Shown here: positions 10,786-23,048 of the stretch, piece after piece
How positions within the stretch are numbered: position 1 is the first letter of the stretch
How the letters are laid out: each line of letters starts with the position of its first letter
Assembly (NCBI RefSeq): GCF_013100865.1
Contig: NC_048298.1
Coordinates: 287,351,206 to 287,415,205, forward strand
Source: Trachemys scripta elegans
Lineage: Eukaryota > Chordata > Testudines > Emydidae
Length of the DNA stretch: 64,000 nt
Reading direction: 5' to 3'
The notes under the pieces: model-generated
What the model was told of the DNA's origin: nothing
Database searches by the model: none
The model's input: the letters and a program-made list of their open reading frames with translations, nothing else
Program-made: the position numbers and the translations under genes

Positions 10786-11758
10786 CTGAAACATAAAAGC
10801 AGATTTGTGTTCCGAGTTGGTCTGATAGTGCACTGGCTGTGCTGAACTAAATGAGGCTAATCCTTAACCAGAGCCATGTGGTGTGTGGCCAAAACTCTTG
10901 TCCCGCACAGAAACATTCTACTGGAAGAGGATGATGATCCATCTAGTTTGGTTTCCCAGCCCTAAAAATGTTTTAATTGGGTGCTTCAGGGGAAGGAGAA
11001 AATCCCCAACTTTGTACCTGGGTAACATAGGCTCAGGAACTAGAGCTGCAGGCAGCATCCCCAAGTTTCACTGTGAAAAGTTTGCTGGTGCTATCAGAAT
11101 GGAGCTGGCATTATTTTGCGATTCTTGAGAATCCCGGAGCTGTGCTGAACCCGTGTGGTGTGAGCGGGAATCACACTTTTTCACATTGCTTTTGAACACA
11201 CGTGGTTTACAGTTTCGTTAGCTGGCTTTCAGCACCCCCCAGCACCACTGCCTGGGTAACCATGAATCATTAGATGCCATGGGATGGAAGTTACTTCCCA
11301 ATCCCAGCTGGGGATCATTTATGTCCCTAAGCATAAAAATGGAAAACGTAGCTTTGTTAGTATAAAATCGGATTGTGACCCAGGCACCTGTTGGTGCCAA
11401 CTGTTAGAGGACAGAGACGGTGCATAGAGTTTTACAGGGATTCCCTGGGTTGGATAGGTGCATATTAATTCACCAAAGTTAGTAAGGTCTCTACTGAGAG
11501 CCAGTTGCTCATAATTGGTTGCCATAAATGACTGGTTGCCATAATCATTGCAAAATGTATGTATAGATAATATTTAAGGAGTTATGTTTCTATACTAAAA
11601 GTTATGTTCTTAAGGCAGGTAACCAGGCAGTGACATGTCTCAGACAGTCCCTTTTGAGGCAGTGGGTAACAGACGCTTATCTCCCTGTTTGGCCATTGTG
11701 TATTGTGCTCATAATAATGTAGGCCTATTTGCATATTGAGCCACACGCTGATTAAGAG

Positions 11759-11998
11759 CAGGGGCAGCTCCAGGCACCAGCGCACCAAACGCGTGCCTGG
11801 GGCGGCAAGCCGTAGGGGGTGGCCTGCTGGTTGCCATGAGGACGGCAGTCAGGCTGCCTTCGGTGGCATGCCTGCGGGAGGTCCGCTGGTCCCACGGTTT
11901 CGGTGGCGGGTACGCCAAAAGTGGGGGACCGGTTGACTGCCATGTTTGGGGCAGCAAAATACATGTAGATTTCCCAATCTCTTAATTGGGGTGGCTCT
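11759..11998. mobile_element. GC-rich hAT-like non-autonomous element
   Basis: It begins CAGGGGCAGCTCCAGGCACC, a typical hAT-like terminus, and ends near 11998 with ggggtggctct, an imperfect inverted match to the start. The interior is CpG-containing and GC-rich (ggcggcaagccg, ggtggcatgcctgcgggagg), unlike the AT-rich flanks. This resembles a common turtle non-autonomous hAT family. No clear 8-bp target duplication was found, so the right boundary is uncertain. Confidence 0.6.
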
Positions 11999-13197
11999 AA
12001 GTAAGGAGTATACAGGAAAAAAAACAACCAGCAGGAGGGTGTCCTGCTTATGAAAAAGGACAATGGATTGTTCTGATATATCTGGGGCTGCTAATAGACT
12101 GGATCTTGGCTCACGAATGGACGATCACAGCCAAGCCTGGCTGTAAAACGCTAGAAGAACTTTGGGTGAGCCTTGCTCTATAAGACATGAGAGCATCTAG
12201 TTAATTAAGTCTAGGTTTTAGAATGTGTGTTATGAATTATTTGCTACGTGACCCTTTGTTTCCAATACTTCTCCTTGCTGCCCTTGAATTGCTTTGCTTT
12301 GTTACAGAAGATCACACTGGTTTTTACCATACACATGTCTATAGGGTGTGGGATAAGCAGAGTGGTGATCTGAGGTGGAGCTGATAAGCTGGGGTGTGCT
12401 GCTTATTTGGCAGCAGTAAATCTGTGAATACTGTAAACGTCCGTCCAGTGGACCAGGGGCTGGGCACTCCAGGGAGATGCTCAGAGGGCTCGGGAGTTGG
12501 GGTGTGCCTATCGCTAACCTGCAGAGTGAGAGCAGGGCATGCATAGGCCTGGAGGGGTGCGCTTGCATTGCCCATGGCTGGTGGGGTTGGCGAGCTGAGC
12601 CATTGCAGGGACAGACAAGGCCCCCCTCACAACCTTGGTACACCCAGGAAGCATCACATTGATACTATCTTGCTAGATGATAGGCCCTGGAATGCCCCGT
12701 GGCAGTGAGTCTGGCTGTCAACCTGACCGCACTCTTTTTGTCCAGCATTCCACAGAGCTAGAAAGACATGATTCCAAACAGAGGCCAATAGGGATGACAC
12801 AAAAGTATTAAAAAAAACCCTGTCCCTCTGCTTTGTTACTTATCAAAACTGGAGTTATGCCTTGGAGGTGGAAGAGTCAGCAGGCGGGGCAGTTTGGGTC
12901 CTACGAGCTTGTGAAAGCAAGAGGTGTATAAGAATTAAAAGGGCAGAAATCATAAAGTGGTTGGTTCTAATCCCTTCATAGTCACAGTTGTCCATAACTT
13001 ACAGAGGAAGGATGGTCTAGGGGTTAGGGTGATTCAGGACACCTAGGGTCAACTCCCTCCTCTGCCACAGACTTCCTGTGTGAACTTGGGCAAGTCACTT
13101 AGTCTCCGTGTGCCTCAGTTCGTCATCTTCAAAAGGGGGATAAAAGTCCTTCCCTATCTCCCAAGGGTGCTGCGAGGACAAATACATTAAAGAGTGA

Positions 13198-13867
13198 CAG
13201 GTTTCAGAGTAGCAGCCGTGTTAGTCTGTATCCGCAAAAAGAAGAACAGGAGTACTTGTGGCACCTTAGAGACTAACAAATTTATTAGAGCATAAGCTTT
13301 CGTGGACTACAGCCCACTTCTTCGGATGCATAGAAGAAGTGGGCTGTAGTCCACGAAAGCTTATGCTCTAATNNNNNNNNNNNNNNNNNNNNNNNNNNNN
13401 NNNNNNNNNNNNNNNNNNNNNNNNNNNNNNNNNNNNNNNNNNNNNNNNNNNNNNNNNNNNNNNNNNNNNNNNNNNNNNNNNNNNNNNNNNNNNNNNNNNN
13501 NNNNNNNNNNNNNNNNNNNNNNNNNNNNNNNNNNNNNNNNNNNNNNNNNNNNNNNNNNNNNNNNNNNNNNNNNNNNNNNNNNNNNNNNNNNNNNNNNNNN
13601 NNNNNNNNNNNNNNNNNNNNNNNNNNNNNNNNNNNNNNNNNNNNNNNNNNNNNNNNNNNNNNNNNNNNNNNNNNNNNNNNNNNNNNNNNNNNNNNNNNNN
13701 NNNAACAGGAGTACTTGTGGCACCTTAGAGACTAACAAATTTATTAGAGCATAAGCTTTCGTGGACTACAGCCCACTTCTTCTATGCATCCGAAGAAGTG
13801 GGCTGTAGTCCACGAAAGCTTATGCTCTAATAAATTTGTTAGTCTCTAAGGTGCCACAAGTACTCCT
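13198..13867. mobile_element. Penelope-like terminal repeats in inverted array, containing the assembly gap
   Basis: The insert is flanked by identical 12-mers attaaagagtga (13186-13197 and 13868-13879). Left of the gap a minus-oriented unit meets a plus-oriented one at ttcttcggatgcatagaagaa. Right of the gap another minus/plus pair meets at ttcttctatgcatccgaagaa. The two centres are reverse complements of each other. Each unit carries the hammerhead-like block with GAAA and GCTTATGCTC, but the core reads CCGAAGA or TAGAAGA rather than CTGANGA, so those ribozymes are probably dead. No coding sequence is visible. Confidence 0.75.
13373..13703. other. Assembly gap (331 N)
   Basis: A run of 331 N interrupts the sequence inside the inverted PLE array. 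Both flanks are arms of the same palindromic repeat, a usual cause of assembly failure. The length may be an estimate and not a measured size. Any ORF across it is meaningless. Confidence 0.99.
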
Positions 13868-14335
13868 ATTAAAGAGTGAGAGGTGCTCAGATATGCTGGT
13901 CATGGGGGCCATGCACGCACCTGCCATAGGAATAAGATGGAACTGCCCTCTATGAAGAGTTACAGGAATTCGTTATGGCCTGTCGATCAGCTAATAAGAA
14001 CCTTCCCTCCCTCTACACAGGCTTCCTTTTTTCAATCTGGCACTTATCTCTGGGGGGCTCTGGGTCACACAATATTATGGGCCAAATATTCAAAGTTAGG
14101 CACCTAAGCTGAGTCCATTATATACAGAAATACATTTGTATACGGCATCTGGTTCTTGTGCATGTGGTCATCCATTTTGCAGGCACACCTGTTTCACGGG
14201 CACCTATTTTTGAACATCTGCCTACGATCTATGAACCAGGGACTCTCTGTTGTATAATTTATTTACCCGGGAAAGCTACAATGTCTGGGAATTTACTGTT
14301 TTCCCTCTCAGGTAAATTTGGTCATTACTTGACCT

Positions 14336-14466
14336 TCTCAGGTTTCAGATCAGCCAGACGTTATGGACTTGATGCAGGAACCACTTAGTGACCTGTGTTT
14401 TGCAGGAGGTCACACTAGATGATCATAGTGGTCCCTTCTGGCCTTAAAAAATAATAATCTATGAAT
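14336..14466 (+). mobile_element. CR1 3' end fragment
   Basis: Plus-oriented CR1 tail: cttagtgacctgtgttttgc, aggaggtcacactagatgat, then ggtcccttctggcctt and the terminal ctatgaatc. Only the 3' end survives. It lies in an intron of the minus-strand gene. Confidence 0.85.
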
Positions 14467-15044
14467 CAGTGTCCCACAGCGAGAGCGCTGTTGAGCTGGA
14501 TTTATAAATTAGGATTCCTCTGGTTTTTAGTCCCGGACCTCCCCAACCACTAGCCCATCCAACACCCTGTCACATGCTTTACCTCCTGATGGGTTATTGA
14601 TTAAAATTTCTGATGCCCTAAGAGATTAACAAATGTCAGTGTTTAATCATTGTTTGTTCCAGATTAATTTTTTTAAAGAGTTTATTTTATTAAGAAGCAC
14701 CAATTTATATTTCTGGACATTTTAGTTCTAAGCTCACAGGTTTTTTTATAGTTACCTCACAGACTGTTTTCCATGCTATCCAAATTCACTGGTATGCTCC
14801 AGTGCTTTACACCACGCTAGAAAGGCAAAGCAGTAATAAACCCAGCTTCATCGGCTGGTTACACTGAGTTTGTAGCGTTAGGGTGATGCAAAGCAGCTGG
14901 ATCCTGCTGGTGAATCCATCCCCAAATGCTGACATTTCTGTGTTAACTTGGCCTCATCATACATGTTATGTGCATTGCCACAGCAAGTAGGGCCTCAGTC
15001 CTGGACGAGGACCCCATGGTGCTAGGCACTGTACAAACAGTTAA

Positions 15045-16640
15045 GTGTTAGCTGAACCGCTTGGTAATAGTGACCATAACATAACAAAATGTAACATCCC
15101 TATGCACAGGAAAGCACTAAAGCAGCTCACCACGGTGGCATTTAATTTCAGAAAGGGGATCTACACAAAAATGAGGACGTTAGTTAAACAGAAATTAAAA
15201 GGTATGGTGCCAAAAGTGAAATCTCTGCAAGCTGCATGGAAACTTGTTAAAGACACCACAATAGAGGCTCAATTTAAATGTATGCCCCAAATTAAAAAAA
15301 AAAATTAAAGGACCAAAAAAGTGCCACCGTGGCTAAACAACAAAGTAAAAGAAACAGCGAGAGGCAAAAAAGCATCCTTTAAAAAGTGGAAGTTAAATCC
15401 TAGTGAGGAAAATAGAAAGGAGCATAAACTCGGGCAAGTTATGTATAAAAATATAATTAGGCCAAAAAAGAATTTGAAGAGCCACTAGCCAAAGACTCAA
15501 AAAGTAACAGATTTTTTTTTTTTTTTTAAAGTACATCAGAAGCAGAAAGCCTGCTAAACAACCAGTGGGGCCACTGGACGATTGAGATGCTCAAGGAGCA
15601 CTCAAGGAAGAGAAGGCCATTGTGGAGAAACTAAATGAATTCTTTGTATTGGTCTTTATGGCTGAGGATGTGAGGCAGATTCCCAAACCTGAGCCATTCT
15701 TTTTATGTGACAAATGTGAGGAACTGTCCCAAAACTGGGTGTATGGGCAACAAAATGGCAGATGAAATTCGATGTTGATAAATGCAAAATAATGCACATT
15801 GGAAAACAATCTCAGCTACAATATACATACAAAATGATGTGGTCTAAATGAGTTGTTACCACTCAAAAAAGAGATCTTGCAGTCATTGTGGATAGTTCTC
15901 TGAAAACATCCACTCAATGTGCAGTGGCAGTCAAAAAAGCTAACAGAATGTAGGGAATCATTAGGAAAGGGATAGCTAATGAGACATGAAATATCATATT
16001 GCCTCTATATAAATCCATGGTATGCCCACATCTTGAATACTCACGTATTGCCCCATCTCAAGAAAGATATATTAGAATAGGAAAAGGTACAGAAAAGGGC
16101 AACAAAAATAATTAGGGGTATGGAACAGCCTCCATATGAGGAGAGTTGAATAAGACTGGGACTTTTCAGCTTGGAAAAGAGACAACTAAGGAGGGGATAT
16201 GATAGAGGTCTATAAAATCATGACTGGTGTGGAGAAAGTAAATAAGAAAGTGTTATTTACTCCTTCTCATAACACAAGAACTAGGGGTCACCAAATGAAA
16301 TTAATAGGCAGCAGGTTTAAAACAAAAGGAAGTATTTCTTCACACAACACACAGTCAACCTGTGGAACTCTTTGCCAGAGGATGTTGTGAAGGCCAAGAC
16401 TATATTAGTGTTAAAAAAAGAAGAACTAGATAAGTTCATGGAGGATAGGTCCATCAATGGCTATTAGCCAGGATGGGCAGGGATACAAAACCATGCTCTG
16501 AAGTGTCCCTAACCTCTGTTTGCCAGAAGCTGGGAATGGGTGACATGGATCACTTGATGATTACCTGTTCTGTTTATTCCCTTTGGGGCACCTGGCATTG
16601 GCTACTGACCCAGTATGACCGTTCTTAAGTGGCAGTGTCT
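15045..16640 (+). pseudogene. CR1 LINE relic, internally deleted
   Basis: The left part (15045-15308) encodes LGNSDHN, the end of the endonuclease domain, and the following linker (FNFRKGIYTKMRTLVKQKL). Most of the reverse transcriptase palm is gone. The frame picks up again near 15740 with RT C-terminal sequence (decayed KFDVDKCKIMHIG-type motif) and the C-terminal segment near 16190-16390 (YKIMTG, NTRTRGHQMKL). The 3' untranslated tail runs to about 16640. Many stops and frameshifts. An A-rich run and a T-run (15294-15305, 15512-15528) interrupt it. Confidence 0.85.
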
Positions 16641-16749
16641 ATCCCTGGTTTATTATTGAAGGTAGTCCTTACTACATTGCTGCTTATGTTGTTAAATGTA
16701 CACAGTAAATACACTGGATGTGCAATATGGCCACCTTAGTATTGCTGTA

Positions 16750-17165
16750 GGAACCTGTCCTTTTGGATTTCCTGGGCCTCACTTAAATCACTGTGCTGGG
16801 CTCTGGGGGAAGAAGGGGGTTTGGATGTATTGGCTGGGGTGTGTGTGTGTGGCTGGGCTCTGTGGGGAGGAGTTTTGCGTGTCTGACCCCCCCCCCCCAT
16901 CTGGGCTCTGGGGAGGTGGGAAGGGCACAGAGAAACAGGAACTGGGATGTCATAGGGGTTTCTTTAACACTCTACTCCTGGGGGGATTTTGTGTGTGTGT
17001 CAGTATTGTTACAGACATACTTGCTGACAGGTATTTTGATATAAATTACCAAAATAATTGAAACTGGCGTGATTATGTAGTGTTATTTTGACAAATAAAA
17101 TTTGCAGAATTTTAAAATATTGTGTACAGAATTTTTAATTTTTTGGAACAGAATGCTCCCAGGAG
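16750..17165. repeat. Possible DNA-transposon remnant
   Basis: A GC-rich block with repeated ctgggctctgggg and GT/C-runs is followed by an AT-rich end (tgacaaataaaatttgcaga, attttttggaacagaatgct, cccaggagtact). The end resembles a terminus common in turtle genomes, but I could not find the matching opposite terminus, so family and boundaries are uncertain. Confidence 0.35.
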
Positions 17166-17376
17166 TACTTTAGACACCTAAATCCCAGGAAAATCAATGG
17201 GAGTTAGGTGCTTAAATGCCTTTGAGGGTCTGGTCCTTAGGCCCTAATTCTGATACTTACTTCTGTTCAGTAGCATTTTACTCTCTCTGTGATCACATTG
17301 GCTTTACTGTGGCTATTTGTGGAGTAAGACAGAACATAAGAAAGTGTATCGGAATCTGACCCTTAGCGCTCCTCAC

Positions 17377-17441
17377 CTTGACTTGATATGGGCTCAGGAC
17401 TGTCCTTGCCATCCACATCTTCTCTGCTCCTCTTCTCCTCT
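17377..17441 (-). CDS. Coding exon (65 bp), unrecognised minus-strand gene
   Basis: The acceptor is AG at 17443-17442 (TATCAGTAATCAG) and the donor GTGAGG starts at 17376. In phase 2 it reads EEKRSREDVDGKDSPEPISS and leaves in phase 1; phase 0 hits a stop. The entry phase matches the exit of the exon at 23413-23462, with Lys at the junction. The exit matches entry of 10687-10785, with Gly at the junction. The Glu/Ser/Asp/Lys-rich composition is shared along the gene. Strong candidate exon. Confidence 0.62.
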
Positions 17442-17941
17442 CTGATTACTGATATAGCTTAAAGATCATGTTTTAGTTATGAAGTAAGCTTAGGAAGTAG
17501 GAGGGAAATTAAATTTACTGCTTCTGTGACTAGAGATATGAAATAAATCTCAGATTCAATGATAGATCAATAACACCAAGATTGGTTTTAAATTATTAAT
17601 AAACTATGAGAAATGAGCATAATAATTCTATGAATCCCAGTTCTGAGGTCCTGTAAATTTTCGAAGCAAAACCTGCACATCTTTGGCAAAAGCTACCCTT
17701 AATAAGTTAATGTCCTTTGTTTTGTTGCTAAGCATTTAATAGATTCAGAGGTGGGCTGTGATAGGTTGGCGGTAATGCATTTTCTGTCATATAACCATGA
17801 AAATACTACACCATCAGCTACCAGTGGCATGACAGACAACCTCACTCAGCTGGGGCCTGATGCAGTCTGAATTTTTTCCCCAGGCTCTGCAACAGAAGAG
17901 GGAATGTCCTCCTTTGAGGGGGGGCATTCCTCTTAAAGGCA

Positions 17942-18032
17942 GATACATAGGACCTGATTTTGCTCTCTCATCAGTGTCCCAGAGTAACTCCACTGAAACT
18001 ACTGGAGTTACCCTAGTGTAAGAGGACAAGCA
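17942..18032. repeat. Short palindromic reptile repeat
   Basis: The segment has the recurring palindromic core agtaactccactgaaactactggagtta, framed by cctgatttt on the left. Related copies lie near 22.95, 43.28, 44.87, 45.72 and 55.76 kb. No coding or promoter signal. Probably an old MITE; family not known. Confidence 0.5.
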
Positions 18033-18354
18033 GGCCCTTAAAGGTGATTTTACACCATCACAGAGACCTATCCTGTTCCTCGGCATCCAGGAGAAACCAC
18101 CTCCTTCTGCAAGACAACAGTGGGGCCATTTTTGAACCAGCTGACAGAGTCCATTATGGTAGAAGTTTTAAGGCACTCACACATGAAGTGAACTTTCCCA
18201 GCCAACAACTCCATTATGAAGCAGGAGCTATCAGTGAGGGAGAAGGGGCCCATTAGCCTGAAGAGACCTGTAATGGTCATGGGGATAGGATGGGAATGTG
18301 AGCAGAAAGGAGCTCCCCATAACTAGAATGTTTCTAGATGCAAGGTCTGCTGTA

Positions 18355-18626
18355 GGGTATGTCTACACTGGAATTAGACACCTGGGGCTGGCCCATGCCA
18401 GCAGACTCGGGCTCCTGGGGCTATTTAATTGCAGTGTAGATGTTCGGGCTCAGGCTGCAGCCCAGACGCTAGGTCCCTGTAAGCGGGAGGGTCCCAGAGC
18501 TCAGGCACCAGCCCACGCCAGAACATCTACACCTCAATTAAACAGCCCCTTAGCCCAAGCCCCGTGAGCCTGAGGCAGCTGGCCCGGGACAGCCGCAGGT
18601 TTTTAACTGGAGTGTAGACATATCCC
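18355..18626. mobile_element. Foldback MITE (TATGTCTACACTG termini)
   Basis: The left end is GGGTATGTCTACACTGG and the right end AGTGTAGACATATCCC. The inner arms are also largely complementary, for example cccatgccagcagactcggg against gcctgaggcagctggcccggg, so the 272-bp unit folds on itself. No clear target duplication. Two 60-90-codon ORFs inside are by-products of its GC-rich palindrome. Confidence 0.75.
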
Positions 18627-19617
18627 AAGTGTCCTCGTTGGTTTTGTCTAGGTTTCCACACACCCCTGCAGACTGGCCACATGAGGGAGCCAACAGAGGC
18701 AGTGAAACTGACAGCAGTCTGGCTAAGCACATACGCACCCCGAGGATCAACTCCCACTAAGGCCTTTCTTCTGTTGCAACCCTGCCTTCTGACTCCTGTG
18801 AGGTCTCTCAGGGAGCACTACTCAGTGCTGGGGCCTTGACCCATTGCAAATAGGCTCTCCGAACCTATGGGGATTTGACTTTATATGTAGGGGGTCATTA
18901 TGGCTCAAGGCACTGCTGCTGCTGCTGACAAGCAGTTCTCAAGTGGAACCCAGGCTCTGATTTAGCCTCAGATCTGAACTCTAGCCTATGTCTAATGCCA
19001 AGCTAGAGGGGGATCTGAACACTGCTACCTGAGCCAATCTTTGCATACAACCCTACTAAAATACAAGGCAAAACAAACCTGGCTGCAGAAAACCAGCTGT
19101 TCAAATGTAGATGCACTGCACTGAATAAAGGAGGGCAACACACATTAGCAACTCAGGAATGAGACACATTTATCCTCCTGTCAAAATGCTTCAAATGCAT
19201 CAAAGTTCATGCTGAATAAAATTGTGCATTTTTTTAACCTGATGCCACAAAGCCATTTTTGAAAGCAAACCGACTGTTTCATTTTTCCAAAGTGCACTCT
19301 TTGAAAAGCAGTGTGTTTTGGATGTTAAATATGGTGCTGCTGTTTGATGAGCTCACCATTCTCAATGGATGCCAGGGATTTGTCTGAATAACTCCATTCT
19401 GTCTGGGTCCCCAGATCCTCAACCTCACATCCTCTTCTGTGAGTGGCGGAAGATCCATCAACAGACTTTCTGCAAAGAGGCCACAGCAGACTGGCTTTTA
19501 CATTACTACTAGTGACCAGAGTGGAAAAAGCATCAGAAATGTTCACTGAAGTAACGCACAAGCCAAATTTTTCAGAAATAACAAGTGATTACAGCAGGGG
19601 CAATGCTAGCCTCTTCC

Positions 19618-19987
19618 CAGTGGCGGCGCTGAGGTGGGCTAGACAGAAAAAAATTTTTTTTGGGGGGGGGGGGGGGGGGGCACAGGGCTGCACTATACAT
19701 CTTGTGGGCACACGCCACCCTGCCTTCTGCAGTTCTGCGCTGCTGCTGGTGGTGGTGCTGCCATCACAGCTGGGCTCCCAGCCAGCAGCTGCCGCTTTCC
19801 AGCTGCCCAGCTCTGAAGACAGTGCCGCTGCCAGCAGCAGCGATATAAGGATGGCAATACCATACCATGACACTCTTACTTCTGCATAATGTTTGGCCTT
19901 TGCACGGGGAAGGGTGGCTACTGGGAGGCCAAGGCAAAGTTTGGGGTGGCTATTACCTGTGCAAGCCACCCCCTTTCGCCACCGCTG
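19618..19987. mobile_element. Non-autonomous hAT-like element with G-run
   Basis: Ends are inverted: CAGTGGCGGCG at the left and CGCCACCGCTG at the right. The interior shares ggatggcaatac / accatgacactcttacttctg with the hAT element at 4501-6278, so they are relatives. A 19-G run (19662-19680) follows an A/T tract. Overlapping ORFs of 148 and 176 codons on opposite strands in this region are low-complexity by-products. Confidence 0.6.
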
Positions 19988-20984
19988 GATTTTGGGTGCC
20001 TCCAACTTGAGACACCTTAAAGGTTCCTGATTTTCAATGTGTGTGTGTGTGGGGGGGAAGGGGGCTGCACTTTCTGAAAGCCAGACCCCTTTAAGGTGTC
20101 TCAAGGTGGGCACCCACAATCACCAGTCACTTTGGACTCACAAAGGGAACAGATCTGTTTCATAAGAGGCAGCTGACTTCACACAGAATTTTTCAGAAGA
20201 AAGCCACACTTTAAAATGAATGAAAACATGGGGGCAACTATCAGCCTCAGGCATCCAAAAATATTAGTGGGGATCAGTGTATAAGAGCAAGCCTCCAGCC
20301 ACTTTCATTACCGCTGTTCCCTGGGGATTTCTAACCTAAGCATGACTGGCATGTGCTCCTCAAGGCTAACCTCAATTTGGAGTGATTGATGCTCTGCTCA
20401 TTTCATCTTCTGATCATGCAGCTCAGTGTAGCACTCACTCTGCATTGTGTGTGCGCCACAGTCCGACACCGGGGCTGAGTGTATTGGTGAGGAGAAGAAG
20501 GTGGGTCTCTTGGACCTCAGTATGATTAGTAACCAATGAGGTTTGAGGGATTGGCCTGTCATTTTCTGCACTTTCTTTTCACCTAAAATTGACTGGCAAG
20601 CGGTGAAATCATTTTGAACTAGTGTTAAAGAGCTGACATGGTTCCCGTCCAGCCATCTCTACCTGACATCCCTGTGAGATAGATAGTTTAGTTTGCCTCC
20701 TAAATGGTCATTTAAAGGTGTTCAAGGTCTTTATGAGCATCCTCCTGCGTAGGAGAAACAAGGCTGAGCAAAGTGCCACCAGGGACTGATTGAATGTGAC
20801 CTGCAGAAAGCCAGTGGATTTTTTTTCCCCATAGCATTAGTGATTCATCGAGGCTGTTACACATCACTGCCTTCATATTAGGTGTCTTATGGTTAAGAAT
20901 TTTAAAAGATTCTGGGCACTGTACACATTGAAATTTACATATTAACTGATGAAAACCCCACAGGAATGACCAATCTAAGTTACT

Positions 20985-21235
20985 TATATGGCCCCATTAC
21001 CGTAGTATCCGAGCGCCTCACAATCTTTTAACATTTTTACCCTCACAACATCCTGTGAGGTAGGGAAGTGCTAGCATTCTCAGCTTATAGAGGAGGCACA
21101 GAAGCACAGAGAAACGAAATAATGTGCCTAGGGTCACACACAGTCTGCTGCAGAGAAGGAAATTGCACCCAAGTCTTCTAAGTCCCAGGCTAGTGCCCTA
21201 ATCACTGGCTTAGATCCTACTTCACCTAGAAGCCA
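20985..21235 (-). mobile_element. MIR/CORE-type SINE
   Basis: Reverse-oriented copy: gtatccgagcgcctcacaat at the 3' side, the core (cctagggtcacacacagtct), then the tRNA-like 5' end near ttgcacccaagtcttcta. It is the same family as 13005-13935 and is close to full length. Confidence 0.75.
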
Positions 21236-21425
21236 GAATTGCCCACCTCCAGGGAAGGAATAAAGCTCCCCCTCCATGCTTTTCTACTTCCTAGGTTGCC
21301 AATAAGATTTTTCTTGCATTTGCAGAGACCATTTGCTTACTCTTGTGATCTCCCATTAGTCTCTTGGGAGTTGTGCAGTTAATCTCTCCTCATATCACAG
21401 AGAGGAATTTACCCCAGGATGGGTA

Positions 21426-22523
21426 TGTGACACCCTAGCATCCCACTATTCACCACTGTCATGTAATTAGGATATGTTTTGTACAAAGTATGTCTTGTGA
21501 GGTATCATTCTAAAAGTCTTGATCTGCTAGACATTAATATTTTGTTGGATTGTATGTGTTATCGTCATAGGTGAAGTTATGAAGTTTGGCTATGTATGTG
21601 CTCCTGAAACATGTTGTGAGATTGAAAACACCCACAATCAGCCTTTCAAGTACAACAGTAAAAAGGCCAAACAACGTTAATGGCTTATTGAGGAAATGCA
21701 CACAAGCACAAGGATTACCCCAGGAATTGTGTACAGTAGAAACCTCTCAGAGATAGCACTACACAATGGGAACTGTTTGACCCAGAGCACAGCAAAAGAG
21801 CTTTCCAGTAAGTGAGAAGAAGATATAAAAGAGGGGAAATGACATCATAAGGGGTCCTCACTCTCCGTGCAACACCACACCTGGAAACACCTGAGGGGCA
21901 AGGATTGAACTGTGGAAAACGATGGTCCCAGGCTAGAAGGACCATTAACCTGTATATGAAAATCTGGAAAAGTCAAAGCAACTTGTGAGAATTTGTTAAT
22001 TTATATCCTACCTATCTAGTGTGTTAAGCTCAGTTTGCAGTTTTGGTTTATTTACTAAGGTAATCTGCTTTGATCTGTTGGCTATCCCTTATAATCACTT
22101 AAGATCTACCTCTTGTACTTAATAAACTTGTTTTTGTTTTAAACCCAGTTTGTGTAATTCAAAACTGGGGGTGGGGAGGGCAAAAAGCTGTGCATCTCTC
22201 TCTCCACATTGAGGGAGAAGGTGAATTTCAATTAGCTTACACTGTACAGTTCTCTGTGCAGTGTAGGACAATACAATTTTGGGTTTACTCTCCCCTTGAG
22301 TGCAATTCCTTAGCTGAGAGCCTTTCCATGCAATACTGATCTCAGTGTCTGTCTTTCTGCAGCTGGGTGTCCCCCTACCTGTGTGCGTGCGTTAGAGGAG
22401 GCTTGAGGGCCTGGCTTAGCAGGACAGGGTGAGGAAGCCCAGGCTGGTGGAATGGCGGGCTCGGTGGTACCCCAGTACATCAGGTGGCTCCCCAGAAGGG
22501 AGGGAGGGGAGCAACCCATCACA
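21426..22523 (+). mobile_element. LTR-like repeat
   Basis: A roughly 1.1-kb block begins tgtgacaccctagcat and ends near catcaca. It has a TATA-like agatataaaag near 21820 and an AATAAA near 22122, the signals of an LTR. The left part (gtaattaggatatgttttgt, gaggtatcatt) recurs in reverse at about 60.44-60.61 kb, so it is a dispersed family. No flanking duplication or internal retroviral coding region was seen, so LTR status is inferred. Frames inside are short and broken. Confidence 0.5.
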
Positions 22524-22949
22524 GTGAACTGTTTTCCCAGTTTTTCTGAATTTTGAAATGAATGATGCCTCAGTTCTTCCAGGTTGTAAATTACAATCTG
22601 TGTTGATACCCCAGAAGGAGACATTTCACTGTGTCTACATGTAGCAATATAATAAACGCTCTTTCTATAAACAGACTGTTATTGCTATTTTGGCTAGTGT
22701 TGCACACAGACCCTTAGGCGTACAGGCCCATCTTTTTTACTATAGGAAAATATTGCTCAAATATTAATAGCTAAAAGAATAACGTCAGTGGGCCACATTC
22801 ACCCTTAGTGATAAGTAAAGTACACCAGAGATTAATTTGATCCAATTTGTTCTGAGCCAAAATTGTACCTTCTTTTGAAACAGCCCTGTTATTTCCCCCT
22901 CTCTGAGATTAAATCGGTCCAACATTTATAGAGGAGGGCCTACAATATG

Positions 22950-23048
22950 GGCCGGATCCTCAGATCATGTAAATAAGCATAGCTCCACTGAAGTCAATGA
23001 AGCGAACAATGGAGCTGCGCTGATTTACACCAGCAGAGGATTTGGCCC
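22950..23048. repeat. Short palindromic reptile repeat
   Basis: The palindromic block runs from gggccggatcctcag to gaggatttggccca, with the core ctccactgaagtcaatgaag ... caatggagctg. It belongs to the same family as copies in the 42-46 kb cluster. Confidence 0.55.

Larger units (their letters stand above)
13005..13935 (+). mobile_element. MIR/CORE-type SINE, split by a later insertion
   Basis: The 5' part has a tRNA-like promoter (ggtctaggggttagggt, then gggtcaactcc as a B-box-like element). Next comes the MIR core (gtgtgaacttgggcaagtcactta... gtgcctcagtt) up to 13197. The 3' remainder resumes at 13868 (gagaggtgctcagatatg) and ends near 13935. The interruption is the PLE array at 13198-13867 with a 12-bp target duplication. 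A second copy lies at 20985-21235 in reverse orientation. Confidence 0.75.

Noticed and set aside
13361..13738. 125-codon ORF across the N run
   Set aside because: Almost all residues are unknown because of the assembly gap.
19443..20119. Overlapping 148- and 176-codon ORFs on opposite strands
   Set aside because: Produced by a GC-rich hAT-like element and a 19-G run; low-complexity translations.
20439..20474. 36-bp minus-strand segment with a pyrimidine-rich acceptor and GTGAGTGC donor
   Set aside because: It would fit as a phase 2-to-2 exon, but all three frames are open at this length and the reading (PGVGLWRTHNA) is unlike neighbouring exons. Kept as a possible alternative exon only.
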